Shown here piece by piece: positions 1 through 8,981 of a DNA stretch of 64,000 bases (positions are counted from its first letter, which is position 1; every line of letters begins with the position of its first letter). The stretch comes from Roseimicrobium sp. ORNL1. GTDB taxonomy: Bacteria; Verrucomicrobiota; Verrucomicrobiia; Verrucomicrobiales; Verrucomicrobiaceae. The position numbers and the translations under genes are program-made. The DNA is taken from contig NZ_CP049143.1 of assembly GCF_011044495.1 (NCBI RefSeq), forward strand, positions 3,472,001 through 3,536,000, in the 5' to 3' direction. Under the pieces are notes generated by a model. It did no database searches, was not told where the DNA came from, and was given only the letters and a program-made list of their open reading frames with translations.

Positions 1-6
1 GAGCTC

Positions 7-756
7 ATGAGGATCCCCCACTTCACCAGCCTGGCCCTGTCGCTGGCCTCGCTGCTGGCATTTGCTGTAGTTCCCGGGCTCAGTGCTCAAAACACGGTGT
101 ATTCCGCCGTCCAGGGGTCACTGGTGAAGGCCTCAGGCAGAGGTGTCGAGTCCTGTGACGCCTCCTCACTTCAGGATGCCAGGTATATCGCCATTTACTT
201 TTCCGCCTCCTGGTGCCCCCCCTGCCGCGCTTTCACCCCGAGCCTGGTCAGTTGGTACAATCGGAACAAAGCCGCCAATCCCCACTTCGAGCTCATCTTC
301 GTAAGCAGCGATGAGACCGCTGCCGACATGGCAAACTACATGAAGGCGTACAACATGGAGTGGCCCGCCCTGGCCTTCAACAGGAGGAATGTGGGGGCAC
401 TGGTGAGGTATAAAGGGAGCGCCATCCCGTGCCTGGTGCTCATTGATGAAAGCGGCACGGTGCTCTCCCACTCCTTTGTTGGTGGGACCTACGTTGGCCC
501 ACAGAAGGTACTGAGAGATATAGCGAGGATCCTGGAAGAGAATCCCGCCACCGCACCCAAGCGGGCCACCGCCGCCAGCCCGGCCATGGCAAGAAGCGCA
601 GCACCCCAAACAGGAAGAGGAACTGATGCAAGAATTGGAACTGGAGAGGGTGCGACTGCTGTAACAGTAGACAAAGCCGGTGGGACGGGGGCGGCAGCAG
701 CGCGCTGGATCCTTTCAAAATCGCTGGGTCCACAACTGTTCGCACCCGGGCAATAG
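7..756 (+). CDS. Secreted thioredoxin-like (nucleoredoxin/TlpA-type) protein
   Basis: The protein begins with an export signal (hydrophobic residues about 8-27 ending in GLSA), so it should act outside the cytoplasm as a thiol-disulfide oxidoreductase. A thioredoxin fold follows, with the redox motif SASWCPPCRAFTP near residue 70, then SSDE and the cis-proline-type segment SAIPCLVLID. This order is typical of nucleoredoxin/tryparedoxin-like proteins. The domain ends near residue 178 (DIARILEENP). The last 70 residues are Ala/Gly/Thr-rich and unlike a natural tail. An alternative frame over the same bases encodes a Glu/Leu-rich helical end (KQEEELMQELELERVRLL) with a stop at 662-664, so a frameshift near 550-590 is possible. 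The window starts only 6 bases upstream, so no promoter can be judged. Confidence 0.85.
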   Translation: MRIPHFTSLALSLASLLAFAVVPGLSAQNTVYSAVQGSLVKASGRGVESCDASSLQDARYIAIYFSASWCPPCRAFTPSLVSWYNRNKAANPHFELIFVSSDETAADMANYMKAYNMEWPALAFNRRNVGALVRYKGSAIPCLVLIDESGTVLSHSFVGGTYVGPQKVLRDIARILEENPATAPKRATAASPAMARSAAPQTGRGTDARIGTGEGATAVTVDKAGGTGAAAARWILSKSLGPQLFAPGQ

Positions 757-821
757 GAGTGACACAGGCGTTTTGCATTGATTGAATGATTTCCAGCGTG
801 ACCCGGTCGAAGACTTCTTTC

Positions 822-1355
822 ATGGCAAGTTACCAACCCTTCTTCGGCTTCGCCCTGGCAATGCTGCTGGGCAGCTGCGTGTACGTCCCACCGCCTGAGT
901 ACTACGGTGGACCACCTCCTCCGCCCGGGGAGCCGCCGCCGTACCACTATGATGGCCCACCACCTCCAGGCGAGCCCGACTATTACTTCGGACGCAGAGG
1001 GGGCAGGAATTACGAGTTCGATTACCAGCAGCGCCGCCGTGGTCACACGGAGTACCTGCGTGAGGTGGATCCTGCCTACGCCCCGGAGGATGAGTCCACA
1101 ACCGGCGAGGGTGCCATGCCCCCAGATGGATACACGGGTGAGTCCCCTCAACCCTCCACGGGTTCTCAGACCCCGACACCGCCCCCACCGGCCCCGAAAC
1201 TTGACCCTGCCACGGTGCCCTACGGCACGAAGACGAACACCCCCGGTCGTGCCAAGAGCCCCTATCCGCCCTATCGCGAGCTGGATGTCTCCGGCATGAA
1301 ATCCGGCTCCATGGCCAAGGATCCCACCACCGGGAAAGTCTTCCGCGTGCCGTGA
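822..1355 (+). CDS. Proline-rich lipoprotein of unknown function
   Basis: The 177-residue product starts with a short lipoprotein signal whose lipobox is AMLLGSC, so it is probably lipid-anchored. The rest is low-complexity: tyrosine/proline runs (VPPPEYYGGPPPPP), an Arg-rich stretch (about 60-75), then Pro/Thr-rich sequence and a C-terminal segment with Gly-Lys-Val-Phe-Arg. I chose the ATG at 822 because it places the lipobox close to the N-terminus; an in-frame ATG at 786 would add 12 residues before the signal. No enzymatic domain is visible. It may be a wall- or envelope-associated structural protein, which is inference only. Confidence 0.7.
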   Translation: MASYQPFFGFALAMLLGSCVYVPPPEYYGGPPPPPGEPPPYHYDGPPPPGEPDYYFGRRGGRNYEFDYQQRRRGHTEYLREVDPAYAPEDESTTGEGAMPPDGYTGESPQPSTGSQTPTPPPPAPKLDPATVPYGTKTNTPGRAKSPYPPYRELDVSGMKSGSMAKDPTTGKVFRVP

Positions 1356-1394
1356 TGCTGACAGGCCTGTTTAACGGTGCCTTGAGGCTGACTC

Positions 1395-1919
1395 ATGTCT
1401 TGTAGCGAGTTCCGCTTTTGCCCGTTTCGGGAAGTGCATGCCGAGGCGATGCTCTCATGGCGCTACGCACCTCCGTACGGCATGTACAGTATTCATCCGC
1501 AGGACCGGCGTGCGGCAATCAAGGAATTGCTTCGTCCCGAGCTGCACTATGTGGCGGTGCTGGATGAGCTGGACGACCTGATCGCGTTCCGTTGCTTCGG
1601 CCCGGATGCCCAAGTGCCAGGTGGTAGCTACGTGGAAGAGGCGCTGGACCTCGGCGGAGGATTGCGCCCAGACCTTACCGGAAAGGGCCTGGGGCGGCAT
1701 GTCATCGCCGCAGCGATGAACTATGCCATAGGGAGATTTTCTCCCACGCTCTTTCGGACGACGGTCGCGAGCTTCAACCAGAGGGCGGCGAAAGTCTGCG
1801 AGCGCCTCGGCTACCAAGTTGCTCGCTCCTTCGTGCGCCCTTCTGATGGCATGTCGTTCAACATCTTTCTCAAAGAAGCGCAGATGGTCGAGCTGGTGAT
1901 TCCGATGACGGAAGCATGA
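1395..1919 (+). CDS. GNAT-family N-acetyltransferase
   Basis: This 174-residue protein has the GNAT layout. The acetyl-CoA pyrophosphate-binding loop appears as RPDLTGKGLGRHVI around residues 95-108, followed by a helix and the segment VASFNQRAAKVCERLGYQ, which is the usual motif B of this superfamily (Asn-x-x-Ala plus LGY). The substrate cannot be read from sequence. GAGG lies about 8 bases before the ATG. It lies about 40 bp after the lipoprotein gene and is convergent with uxaC. Confidence 0.85.
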   Translation: MSCSEFRFCPFREVHAEAMLSWRYAPPYGMYSIHPQDRRAAIKELLRPELHYVAVLDELDDLIAFRCFGPDAQVPGGSYVEEALDLGGGLRPDLTGKGLGRHVIAAAMNYAIGRFSPTLFRTTVASFNQRAAKVCERLGYQVARSFVRPSDGMSFNIFLKEAQMVELVIPMTEA

Positions 1920-1982
1920 TTTTCAGCAACCACGCTCATCTATCGCAAACCATCGCTCAACCACCGCAAACTTCCCGGCTGC

Positions 1983-3404
1983 TTAGCCTCTCGCCACATC
2001 CATGCCGAAGTACGCATGGGCGTTCGCGTAGCAGATGCGCTTCACCATGCCACCGACGAGTTCGTAGTCATCTGGCACCAGCCCATTCTCCATGTCGCGG
2101 CCGATGAGGTTGCACAGGATGCGGCGGAAGTACTCGTGACGGGGAGGGGAGAGGAAGCTGCGTGAATCCGTGAGCATGCCCACGAAGTGGCTCAGCAGGC
2201 CCGTGGAGCTCAGCGCATTGATCTGCCACTCCATGCCCTCCAGACAATCGAGGAACCACCAACCGCTGCCGAACTGCAGACGTCCTGCGACGCCCTGCTC
2301 ATTGCCCTGATAGTTTCCGATGATGGTGGAGAAGATGTAGTTATCCTTCGGGTGCAGGTTGTAGAGCACCACCTTCGGCAGGTGGCCGCGCTGCTCCAGC
2401 GTATCGAGGTAGAAGCGCAGGCCTTGGGCGTGGGACGGGTCATCAATGGAGTCGCAGCCGATGTCACGACCGAGGCTCTTGAAGAGGCGGGCGTTCGTGT
2501 TGCGCAGCGCACCGAGGTGGAGCTGCTTCGTCCAGCCCTTCTCCGCATCGAGCTGGCCGAAGTAGAGCATCAGGTAGGAGCGGAAGCGCGTGATGGCCTC
2601 TGCCGAGAGCGCCTTGCCCGCGCGTGCCTGGTCGAAGATGGACTTTGCCTCGGCATCCGTCGCCGTCTCCGTGTCCATATTTGTGAGACCATGGTCGCTT
2701 AGGCGTCCGCCAATGGAGTGGAAGAAGTCATGTCTCTGGCGAATGCCCTGCAGGAAGGAATCCAGCGTATCGCACGCCTGTCCCGTGATGCCCGCGAGCT
2801 TGTCCACCCAGGCATTCCACGCAGGCACGTCTTCCAGGCGCATGCCCGCGTCCGGGCGGAAGGTGGGATACACCTTCACGGGGAAGTCACTGAGCTTCGC
2901 CACGGCTTGGTGATGCTCCAGCGTATCCGTGGGATCATCCGTGGAGCACACCACGCGCACATTCGAGCGGGAGAGCAGGTTCCGGCAGGAGTACTCCGGC
3001 GTGGCCAGTTGCTCGTTACAGCGGTTCCAGATGCTCTCCGCCGTCTTTTCATTCAGGGGCTCGTCGATGCCAAAGAAGCGCTTCAACTCCAGCGCCGTCC
3101 AGTGGTAGAGCGGATTGCGCAGCGTGTGCGGCACCGTCTTGGCGAACGCGAGGAACTTCTCCTTCCACGGCGCATTGCCGGTCACATGGCTCTCCGGGAT
3201 GCCATTGGCCCGCATCGCGCGCCACTTGTAGTGGTCACCCCCCAGCCAGATGTGGGCGAGCGTCTCAAATTTCTGGTCCCGCGCCATCTCATCCACCGGG
3301 AGGTGGGTGTGGTAGTCGTAAATGGGCTCATTCTCGGCATACTCATGGTAGAGCCGCCGGGCAGCCTTGGTCGTCAGGAGGAAGTCGTCGTGAATCAGAG
3401 ACAT
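1983..3404 (-). CDS. uxaC: Glucuronate isomerase (uronate isomerase)
   Basis: Uronate isomerase converts D-glucuronate to D-fructuronate (and galacturonate to tagaturonate) in hexuronate catabolism in the cytoplasm. The 473-residue length matches the family (about 470). The sequence has the amidohydrolase-fold metal motif YDYHTHLP near residue 28, FHSIGGRLSDHGL in the middle, and the C-terminal segment MLTDSRSFLSPPRHEYFRRIL typical of UxaC. I chose the ATG at 3404 because family members begin within a few residues of MSLIHDDF; an upstream in-frame start at 3476 adds an unconserved Pro-rich leader. No other hexuronate gene is adjacent. Confidence 0.95.
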   Translation of the reverse strand: MSLIHDDFLLTTKAARRLYHEYAENEPIYDYHTHLPVDEMARDQKFETLAHIWLGGDHYKWRAMRANGIPESHVTGNAPWKEKFLAFAKTVPHTLRNPLYHWTALELKRFFGIDEPLNEKTAESIWNRCNEQLATPEYSCRNLLSRSNVRVVCSTDDPTDTLEHHQAVAKLSDFPVKVYPTFRPDAGMRLEDVPAWNAWVDKLAGITGQACDTLDSFLQGIRQRHDFFHSIGGRLSDHGLTNMDTETATDAEAKSIFDQARAGKALSAEAITRFRSYLMLYFGQLDAEKGWTKQLHLGALRNTNARLFKSLGRDIGCDSIDDPSHAQGLRFYLDTLEQRGHLPKVVLYNLHPKDNYIFSTIIGNYQGNEQGVAGRLQFGSGWWFLDCLEGMEWQINALSSTGLLSHFVGMLTDSRSFLSPPRHEYFRRILCNLIGRDMENGLVPDDYELVGGMVKRICYANAHAYFGMDVARG

Positions 3405-3512
3405 GCCGCCAGCTAAGCGCGTAGCGGGAGCGGGGTCAAGAGGAGGGGTGGGGCAGACACAGTCGAACCGGAGCATCCCGCCCCCTCTGACAGCATCTCA
3501 AATACCCAGCAG

Positions 3513-3539
3513 CCCTGGGAGCGCTGGCCTCCGGCCGGC
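3513..3539 (+). repeat. Single arm of dispersed repeat family C
   Basis: This 27-bp sequence (CCCTGGGAGCGCTGG then CCTCCGGCCGGC) sits between uxaC and pseudopilin copy 8. The same sequence occurs as an inverted pair at 24815-24841 and 24885-24911. Here only one arm is seen. Confidence 0.7.
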
Positions 3540-3544
3540 TGCCT

Positions 3545-4261
3545 CTAGCGCTTCGCCTTCACATCCAAAATCACCCACCCACCCGCAGGGGCTTTGTCAT
3601 CGTACTGACTGAAGAGGTTCTGATCGCTACCGCTACCAAGGTCCTTCATCGGCACTGCTGTTCCCGTCTTTGACGCCAGCGGCTGAATTCCCACGCTGCT
3701 GTCGTTCATGCCAATGATGATGCCATTCCTCCATGCGCGCCCGCGCGTCTTGGTTTCTTTGGCATCGACATTCCACTTGGGTGACCAAGTAGCCACGGCC
3801 GGATTCTCATACACCAGGGGTATGCTACCGGGGTCCCGGTCATTCACGCCTTTCGTCATCGCCCAGTGGTTTTCTCCCGCTTCGACTGCCAGCTTGAACT
3901 CGGGTGCCTCACCGATGTTGAAATCAGGAACAAACGGACTCACTGCACAGCCGAACATACTCTCAGCATCACTACCTTCGAGGACGCCTGCCTTGAACAA
4001 TTCGCGGAAGACCTCGTTGGCATTGCTTGTGTTCTGCAGAAATGCGTCCGGATACTTTCCATCGTGATCGGAAGAGTAGATGCGCAGTGCCGTGATGATC
4101 TGCCGGCAGTTGGAGATGCCCTTGCTTGTTTCACCTCTTTCTCTAAGTCCGGTGCGTGGTGTGATTAGCGCTGATGCAACGAGGAGCGCGGCAATTAAAC
4201 CTACGATGACCTGCACCCAAGTGCATCCGCGTTTCTGGTGTGGTTGAGGGCCTTCGCTCAT
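3545..4261 (-). CDS. Pseudopilin-like protein, tandem copy 8 (most distal)
   Basis: This 238-residue paralogue closes the array. A membrane segment at about residues 13-34 is placed exactly like a type IV pilin helix: counting from Cys13 as position 1, the family motif NCRQII starts at position 39 as in copy 2. Gly(-1) is kept (KRG/CTWVQ) but Glu5 is Gln. The soluble part carries DGKYPD, GENHWAMT, YENP, WSPKWN and GIIIGMNDSSV. The C-terminus ends ILDVKAKR. The start ATG overlaps the stop of copy 7 by 4 bases (4258-4261), so the two are translationally coupled. Confidence 0.85.
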   Translation of the reverse strand: MSEGPQPHQKRGCTWVQVIVGLIAALLVASALITPRTGLRERGETSKGISNCRQIITALRIYSSDHDGKYPDAFLQNTSNANEVFRELFKAGVLEGSDAESMFGCAVSPFVPDFNIGEAPEFKLAVEAGENHWAMTKGVNDRDPGSIPLVYENPAVATWSPKWNVDAKETKTRGRAWRNGIIIGMNDSSVGIQPLASKTGTAVPMKDLGSGSDQNLFSQYDDKAPAGGWVILDVKAKR

Positions 4262-4977
4262 TGGGGAACTTGGATGTCAAGAATCTCTCCCTTGGGAAAA
4301 GTGGCGGGCTCAATCGACGCCTCAAAGAGGTCTCTGCCGTCAACCTTCTTAAGCGGCACCTCTACCCCCGTGTCCGAATCGAGCGGCTGCATACTTACGC
4401 TGCTGTCATTCAAGCCCACGATGACTCCACTCGGAGACGACCTGTGTCCGAGTCTCCATGCACGACCGCGAGTCTCAGTTTCCCTCGCATCTACGTTCCA
4501 TTTTGGTGACCAAGTGGCAACTGCCGGGTTCTCGTACACCAGAGGAATGCTTCCTGGGTCTCTGTCCGAAACACCCCTCGTCATTGCCCAGTGGTTCTCG
4601 CCCGCTTCGAGTGCCTGCTTGCAGTCCGGCGTCGCGCCGATGTTACCATCAGGGACAAAGGGGCTGAGTGGGCATCCAAAGATGAGCTCATTGTCCAAGA
4701 TGGTTTCCTGAAACAGCACCCGGAAGACTTCATTGGAAGTCCGCGGGTCGGAGAGCTCTGCATCCGGGTATTTCCCGTCATGATCGGAGGAGTAGATTCT
4801 CATCGCCGTGAGGATTAGCCTGCAATTCGAGATGCCAGTGAGTCTCTTGTCCTTTTCTCTGGTGATTGAAAGGAAGGGAATCACCAGCGAGCCGAGCATG
4901 AGTATCGCGACCACCATCGCCAGCACACTCATACAGCCGGAAAGCAACCTCTTGATTCCTTGAATGGCGCTGCTCAT
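4258..4977 (-). CDS. Pseudopilin-like protein, tandem copy 7
   Basis: A 239-residue array member. The hydrophobic helix (about residues 14-38, SGCMSVLAMVVAILML) has no acidic residue at the pilin position 5, and its spacing to the NCR motif differs by two residues from the others. NCRLILTAMRIYSSD replaces the usual NCRQII. It retains DGKYPDAE, GENHWAMTRG, SIPLVYENP and GVIVGLNDSSV, and ends with GEILDIQVPQ, the family C-terminal motif (G-E-x-L-D-x). It is 55 bp from copy 6 and overlaps copy 8. Confidence 0.85.
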   Translation of the reverse strand: MSSAIQGIKRLLSGCMSVLAMVVAILMLGSLVIPFLSITREKDKRLTGISNCRLILTAMRIYSSDHDGKYPDAELSDPRTSNEVFRVLFQETILDNELIFGCPLSPFVPDGNIGATPDCKQALEAGENHWAMTRGVSDRDPGSIPLVYENPAVATWSPKWNVDARETETRGRAWRLGHRSSPSGVIVGLNDSSVSMQPLDSDTGVEVPLKKVDGRDLFEASIEPATFPKGEILDIQVPQ

Positions 4978-5032
4978 GTAACATGGGGTCTATAGATCTG
5001 CGGGCGCAATTTTTACGTTGAGTGTGTCTTCT

Positions 5033-5734
5033 TCACTTTGCGCCCGGAGTTGATTCCACGTTCAGGATCGTCCAGTCAGTGCCGTGCTGGGTAAATAGGT
5101 TCTCTCCGTCACCATTGACCAGGTCCTTTAAAGGCACCTCTGTCCCCGTTTTGGACCCCAGCATCTGAATGCCCACGCTGCTATCGTTCATGCCGATGAT
5201 GATGCCATTACTCCAAGAACGCCCAGGAGTCTTGGTTCCCTTGGCATCAAGGTTCCATTTGGGTGGCCATGTAGCCACGGATGGATTCTCAAACATCAGA
5301 GGAATGCTACCCAAGTCACTGTCTGAAAGCCCCTTGGTGAGCGCCCAGTGGTTTTCGCCCGCTTCGAGCGCCTGCTTGAAATCGGGTGCCTTGCCAATGT
5401 CGCCGTCAGGAACATACGGACTCATTGGACAGCCGAAGAGCAACTCGTTATCGATGGCCATCGTCTGAAACAACACCCGGAAGGCCTCATTGGAGCTTCG
5501 TGGACTGGCCAGCGCAGCGTCCGGGTACTTTCCGCCGTGGTCCGACGAATAGATTCTCATCGCAGTGATGATCTGTCGGCAGTTGGAAATGCCGATGGTG
5601 ATGTTGCCCCTTTTGGAGGTGCTACCAAGGTACGTAACGGCCACCGATGCCAGCAGGCAGAAGGCTATCAGGCCCACCACTATCTTCAAGCAATCGAGGC
5701 GGGGGTTCTTGTTGGATTGGATGACGTAGCTCAT
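5033..5734 (-). CDS. Pseudopilin-like protein, tandem copy 6
   Basis: A 233-residue array member. The N-terminal helix aligned on the NCRQ motif reads LDCLKIVVGLIAF, so Lys occupies the position of the pilin Glu5, and Arg the Gly(-1) position. The soluble domain has DHGGKYPD, GCPMSPYVPDG, GENHWALTKG, FENP and GIIIGMNDSSV. The start at 5734 matches the N-termini of its neighbours and sits 4 bp after the stop of copy 5; a longer in-frame reading to 5806 would run into copy 5. Confidence 0.85.
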   Translation of the reverse strand: MSYVIQSNKNPRLDCLKIVVGLIAFCLLASVAVTYLGSTSKRGNITIGISNCRQIITAMRIYSSDHGGKYPDAALASPRSSNEAFRVLFQTMAIDNELLFGCPMSPYVPDGDIGKAPDFKQALEAGENHWALTKGLSDSDLGSIPLMFENPSVATWPPKWNLDAKGTKTPGRSWSNGIIIGMNDSSVGIQMLGSKTGTEVPLKDLVNGDGENLFTQHGTDWTILNVESTPGAK

Positions 5735-5738
5735 AGAC

Positions 5739-6443
5739 TCAAGGTGCTCCTTCCACATCCAGCATGGCTCCCGTGGGAAGAGTGGTGGGATTGATCGCCG
5801 CCTCAAAGAGGTCTTTGCCCTCCGTTTTCCTTAGCGGCACCGCTGTCCCACTCTTTGACTCCAGCGGTTGGATGCCCACGCTGCTGTCGTTCAGCCCAAC
5901 AATGACGCCATTGCTCCACGCCCTGCCTCGCGCATTCGTTCCTTTGGCATCCGCGTTCCACACCGGGGGCCAGGTCGGCTTCGCCGGATTCTCATACACC
6001 AGCGGAATCCCCCCCGGAGCACTGTCCGTCAGATCCCTCGTCATCGCCCAGTGGTTCTCTCCAGCATCTACGGCACTCTTCCGCGCGGGGTCATCGCGGC
6101 CGCCGATGTTTCCGTCCGGAACAAACCGGCTGATCGGGCAGCCGAATATCAATTCGTTGTCGAGAATGTTCTCTGTGAACAGCACGCGGAAGGCTTCGTT
6201 GGAACTTTGCGGATCCGTCAGTGTCGCATCCGGATATTCACCTCCATGATCCGAGGAGTAGATCCTCATCGCGGTGATGATTTGCCGGCAGTTGGAGATG
6301 CCCTTGGTGATGTTGCCTCTCGCACAGGTGCGGCCAAAGGTAGGCACCGCCAATGATGCGAGCAGCGCCAGGGCCAGGAGTGCCACCATCACCTGAACAA
6401 AAGTGAGGCGTGTCTTCTTGGGGGCGGGGGCTTCTTCATTCAT
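5739..6443 (-). CDS. Pseudopilin-like protein, tandem copy 5
   Basis: A 234-residue array member. The helix LTFVQVMVALLALALLASLA has Gln in place of Glu5 and Arg at -1, with the exact 39-residue spacing to NCRQ. DHGGEYPD, FGCPISRFVPDG, a short Asp/Arg insertion (GGRDDPARK), GENHWAMTRD, YENP and GVIVGLNDSSV follow. The C-terminus GAMLDVEGAP matches the family end. The start at 6443 was chosen by alignment with the paralogues; the open frame continues to 6560 without homologous sequence. Confidence 0.85.
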   Translation of the reverse strand: MNEEAPAPKKTRLTFVQVMVALLALALLASLAVPTFGRTCARGNITKGISNCRQIITAMRIYSSDHGGEYPDATLTDPQSSNEAFRVLFTENILDNELIFGCPISRFVPDGNIGGRDDPARKSAVDAGENHWAMTRDLTDSAPGGIPLVYENPAKPTWPPVWNADAKGTNARGRAWSNGVIVGLNDSSVGIQPLESKSGTAVPLRKTEGKDLFEAAINPTTLPTGAMLDVEGAP

Positions 6444-6607
6444 GGGTATGTAACATGTTTGATGGCTTGTAGTCAGGCCTGTTCCACAGGAGAGGTTCTT
6501 GGGATTGAAGGGGTGATTTGGGCATGGTTTCTCCGGCGACCTGCCTGGAAGGGCGGTCATACAGGTGATGCTGCGTCTGGTATGTAGGAAGGTGGAGATC
6601 CCTCAGG

Positions 6608-7315
6608 TCATTCCACATTCAGCACCTCTCCCTTGGGAAAGGTCTTCGGATCAATCGCTGCCTCGAAAGCATCTTTGCCAGTGGCAGCATCCGGCTTCAG
6701 GCTTACGGATGGGCCATGCTCGGATGCCAACGGTTGAAGGCTCACGCTGCTGTCATTGAGTCCGATGATGATGCCCTTCTTCCAGGTGCGGCCCCGCACA
6801 GGCTTGCTTGCCATGTCGGCATTCCACCTTGGCGGCCACGCGGCGCTCACCGGGTTCTCATATACCAAGGGGATTTTTCCAGGGGCGGAGTCATTCAATC
6901 CCGCCGTCATCGCCCAGTGATTCTCTCCGGCCGCCACCGCCTTGGCGAACTTGGTATCTTGCGGACCGAGGTACGCATCTTCAATCTTGCCGTCAGGCAC
7001 AAACGGGCTGACGGGCGAGGCAAAGATCATCTCATTGTCGAGGATAGCTTCATCGAAGAGTTTGCGGAAGACCGTGTTCGCAGTTTTCGCTCCTTGCACC
7101 TGGGCATCCGGATATTTCCCATCGTGTTCCGCAGAGTAGATGCGCAGGGCCGTGATGATCTGGCGGCAATTGGAGATGGCCTTCGTAATATTGCCTCTCT
7201 CCTGGATCCGATGACCCCCATCGCACGATACAGTCGCCAGGAGGAGCGTCAGCAGCGAGAAGGTAAGCACTCCCATACCCAGTTCCGCCTTGTTCAGTAT
7301 TTGTCTGCGTTCCAT
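6608..7315 (-). CDS. Pseudopilin-like protein, tandem copy 4
   Basis: A 235-residue array member, the last (reading along transcription) to keep the pilin Glu5: its N-terminus is LNKAELGMGVLTFSLL after a five-residue charged leader. There are four extra residues between the helix and NCRQII, and a Cys-Asp-Gly-Gly just after the membrane segment. The soluble region contains EHDGKYPD, FASPVSPFVPDG, GENHWAMTAG, YENP and GIIIGLNDSSV, ending GEVLNVE. A 134-bp spacer separates it from copy 3, and a 164-bp spacer from copy 5; I see no gene in either. Confidence 0.85.
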   Translation of the reverse strand: MERRQILNKAELGMGVLTFSLLTLLLATVSCDGGHRIQERGNITKAISNCRQIITALRIYSAEHDGKYPDAQVQGAKTANTVFRKLFDEAILDNEMIFASPVSPFVPDGKIEDAYLGPQDTKFAKAVAAGENHWAMTAGLNDSAPGKIPLVYENPVSAAWPPRWNADMASKPVRGRTWKKGIIIGLNDSSVSLQPLASEHGPSVSLKPDAATGKDAFEAAIDPKTFPKGEVLNVE

Positions 7316-7449
7316 GAGGCCATGGCACCAGAAAAGCTTTTGCGGAACAAGGCGGAATCAGGCCTTCACATACAATTCACAGTCCCTTCACATATCCCCA
7401 GGAACCATCGTAATGGCATCTGCGCTGGGCTCCGTTCGACGGCTGATGC

Positions 7450-8151
7450 TCACTCCACATCTAGCACCTCACCCTTGAAAACATCATCTGAGGCCGCCTC
7501 TAGAGCCTCTGCGAACAAGTCTTTTCCTGTGTATGGATCAGGCCGCAGACCCACGGCTGCCCCATGTGTCGAAGCCAGAGGCTGGAAGCCCACGCTGCTG
7601 TCATTCATGCCGATGATGATGCCACTCTTCCAGGCACGGCCGCGCACTGGATTTCCGGTCATGTCTGCATTCCACTTCGGAGGCCACGTGGCGCTCACGG
7701 GATTTTCATAGATAAGAGGGATGCTTCCTGATATTCCATCACTGAGTCCCGCCGTCATAGCCCAGTGATTCTCGCCAGCCTGCAAGGCTTTGCCAGACTT
7801 GCTTGAGTTGGGTCCGGCGTGGGGATCCGCAATGACTCCATCAGGTGCAAATGGGCTGAGGGGACAGCCAAAGATCATCTCATTGTCGAGGATGTTCTCC
7901 TCGAAGAGGAGCCTGAAGGCCTTGTTGGCTGTTTTTGTGCCAATGACGTCCCTGTCAGGATACTTGCCAGAGGCATCCGGGGAATAGATACGCATTACAG
8001 TGATGATTTGCCGGCAGTTGGAGATGGCCTGCGTGATCTTGCTCCGCTCAGAGGCTCTCTCGGATAGCTTGTATGCAACGCCGCTCAGAAGCAGCAGCGC
8101 CAGAATTACCACCCCAAGCTCGACCTTCGTGAGGCGCATCCTCTTATCCAT
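7450..8151 (-). CDS. Pseudopilin-like protein, tandem copy 3
   Basis: A 233-residue array member very similar to copy 2, including the bases just upstream of the ATG, so these two are the youngest duplicates. The N-terminus RLTKVELGVVILALLLL keeps Glu5 but has Arg instead of Gly(-1). Motifs: NCRQIITVMRIYSPD, GKYPDRD, FGCPLSPFAPDG, GENHWAMTAG, YENP, GIIIGMNDSSV, C-terminal GEVLDVE. The start at 8151 is set by alignment with copy 2; the open frame upstream to 8325 overlaps copy 2 and is not conserved. Confidence 0.85.
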   Translation of the reverse strand: MDKRMRLTKVELGVVILALLLLSGVAYKLSERASERSKITQAISNCRQIITVMRIYSPDASGKYPDRDVIGTKTANKAFRLLFEENILDNEMIFGCPLSPFAPDGVIADPHAGPNSSKSGKALQAGENHWAMTAGLSDGISGSIPLIYENPVSATWPPKWNADMTGNPVRGRAWKSGIIIGMNDSSVGFQPLASTHGAAVGLRPDPYTGKDLFAEALEAASDDVFKGEVLDVE

Positions 8152-8200
8152 GGTTGCATACCAACAGAGATTGCTGGGAAAGGCAAGTCCGCGGCGTGTG

Positions 8201-8911
8201 TCACTCCACACCCAGCACTTCAACCTTAAAAGGATCATCTGAGGCTGCCTCAGCTTCATCGAATGCCGCTTCGAACAAGGCCTTGCCTGTTTCGGGATCG
8301 GGACGCAGACCCACAGCTGCCCCATGTGCCGAGGCCAGTGGTTCGAGGCTCACGCTACTGTCATTGAGTCCAACGATGATGCCACTCTTCCAGGCACGGC
8401 CACGCACCGGATTCTCGGACATGTCAGCATTCCACTTTGGAGGCCACGTGGCGCTGACAGGATTTTCGTACAGCAAGGGGAAGCTTCCTGATGAAGAGTC
8501 TTCCAGTTCGGCAGTCATCGCCCAATGATTCTCGCCAGCCTGCACTGCCTTGTAGAACTTGCTTGAGTTGGGTTCGATGTGGGAATCTGCAATGACTCCA
8601 TCAGGAGCGAATGGACTGAGTGGGCATCCAAAGATCATCTCATTGTCGAGGATCTGCTCCTCGAAAAGCTTCCGGAAGGCATGGTTGGCCGTCTTTGAGA
8701 CGGTGCCCCTTGCATCGGGATACGTGCCGGAGCAATCAGAGGAATAGATTCGCATAGCCGTGATAATTTGCCGGCAGTTCAAGGTAGCCTTCGCGAGGTT
8801 GTTCCGTTCGTTCAGGCTCTCGAACACTTTGTATGCGATGGCGGTCAGGAGCAGCAGCGCCAGTATTCCCAACCCAAGTTCGACCTTCGTAAAGCGCTTC
8901 TTTTTATCCAT
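8201..8911 (-). CDS. Pseudopilin-like protein, tandem copy 2
   Basis: A 236-residue member with the most pilin-like N-terminus of the array: RFTKVELGLGILALLLL matches the Phe1-Thr2-x-x-Glu5 start of type IV (pseudo)pilins, except that Arg replaces the Gly that prepilin peptidase cuts after. Position 39 is the Asn of NCRQIITAM. GTYPDARG, FGCPLSPFAPDG, GENHWAMTAE, YENP and GIIVGLNDSSV follow. Its upstream spacer (8912-9107) contains the decayed histidine kinase fragment. Confidence 0.87.
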   Translation of the reverse strand: MDKKKRFTKVELGLGILALLLLTAIAYKVFESLNERNNLAKATLNCRQIITAMRIYSSDCSGTYPDARGTVSKTANHAFRKLFEEQILDNEMIFGCPLSPFAPDGVIADSHIEPNSSKFYKAVQAGENHWAMTAELEDSSSGSFPLLYENPVSATWPPKWNADMSENPVRGRAWKSGIIVGLNDSSVSLEPLASAHGAAVGLRPDPETGKALFEAAFDEAEAASDDPFKVEVLGVE

Positions 8912-8981
8912 GGTTGCATGCCATCAGAAATGGCATTGCAAGGCAAGTCCGCAGCGTGCTGTATTGGAGAAAGTTTCCTGC

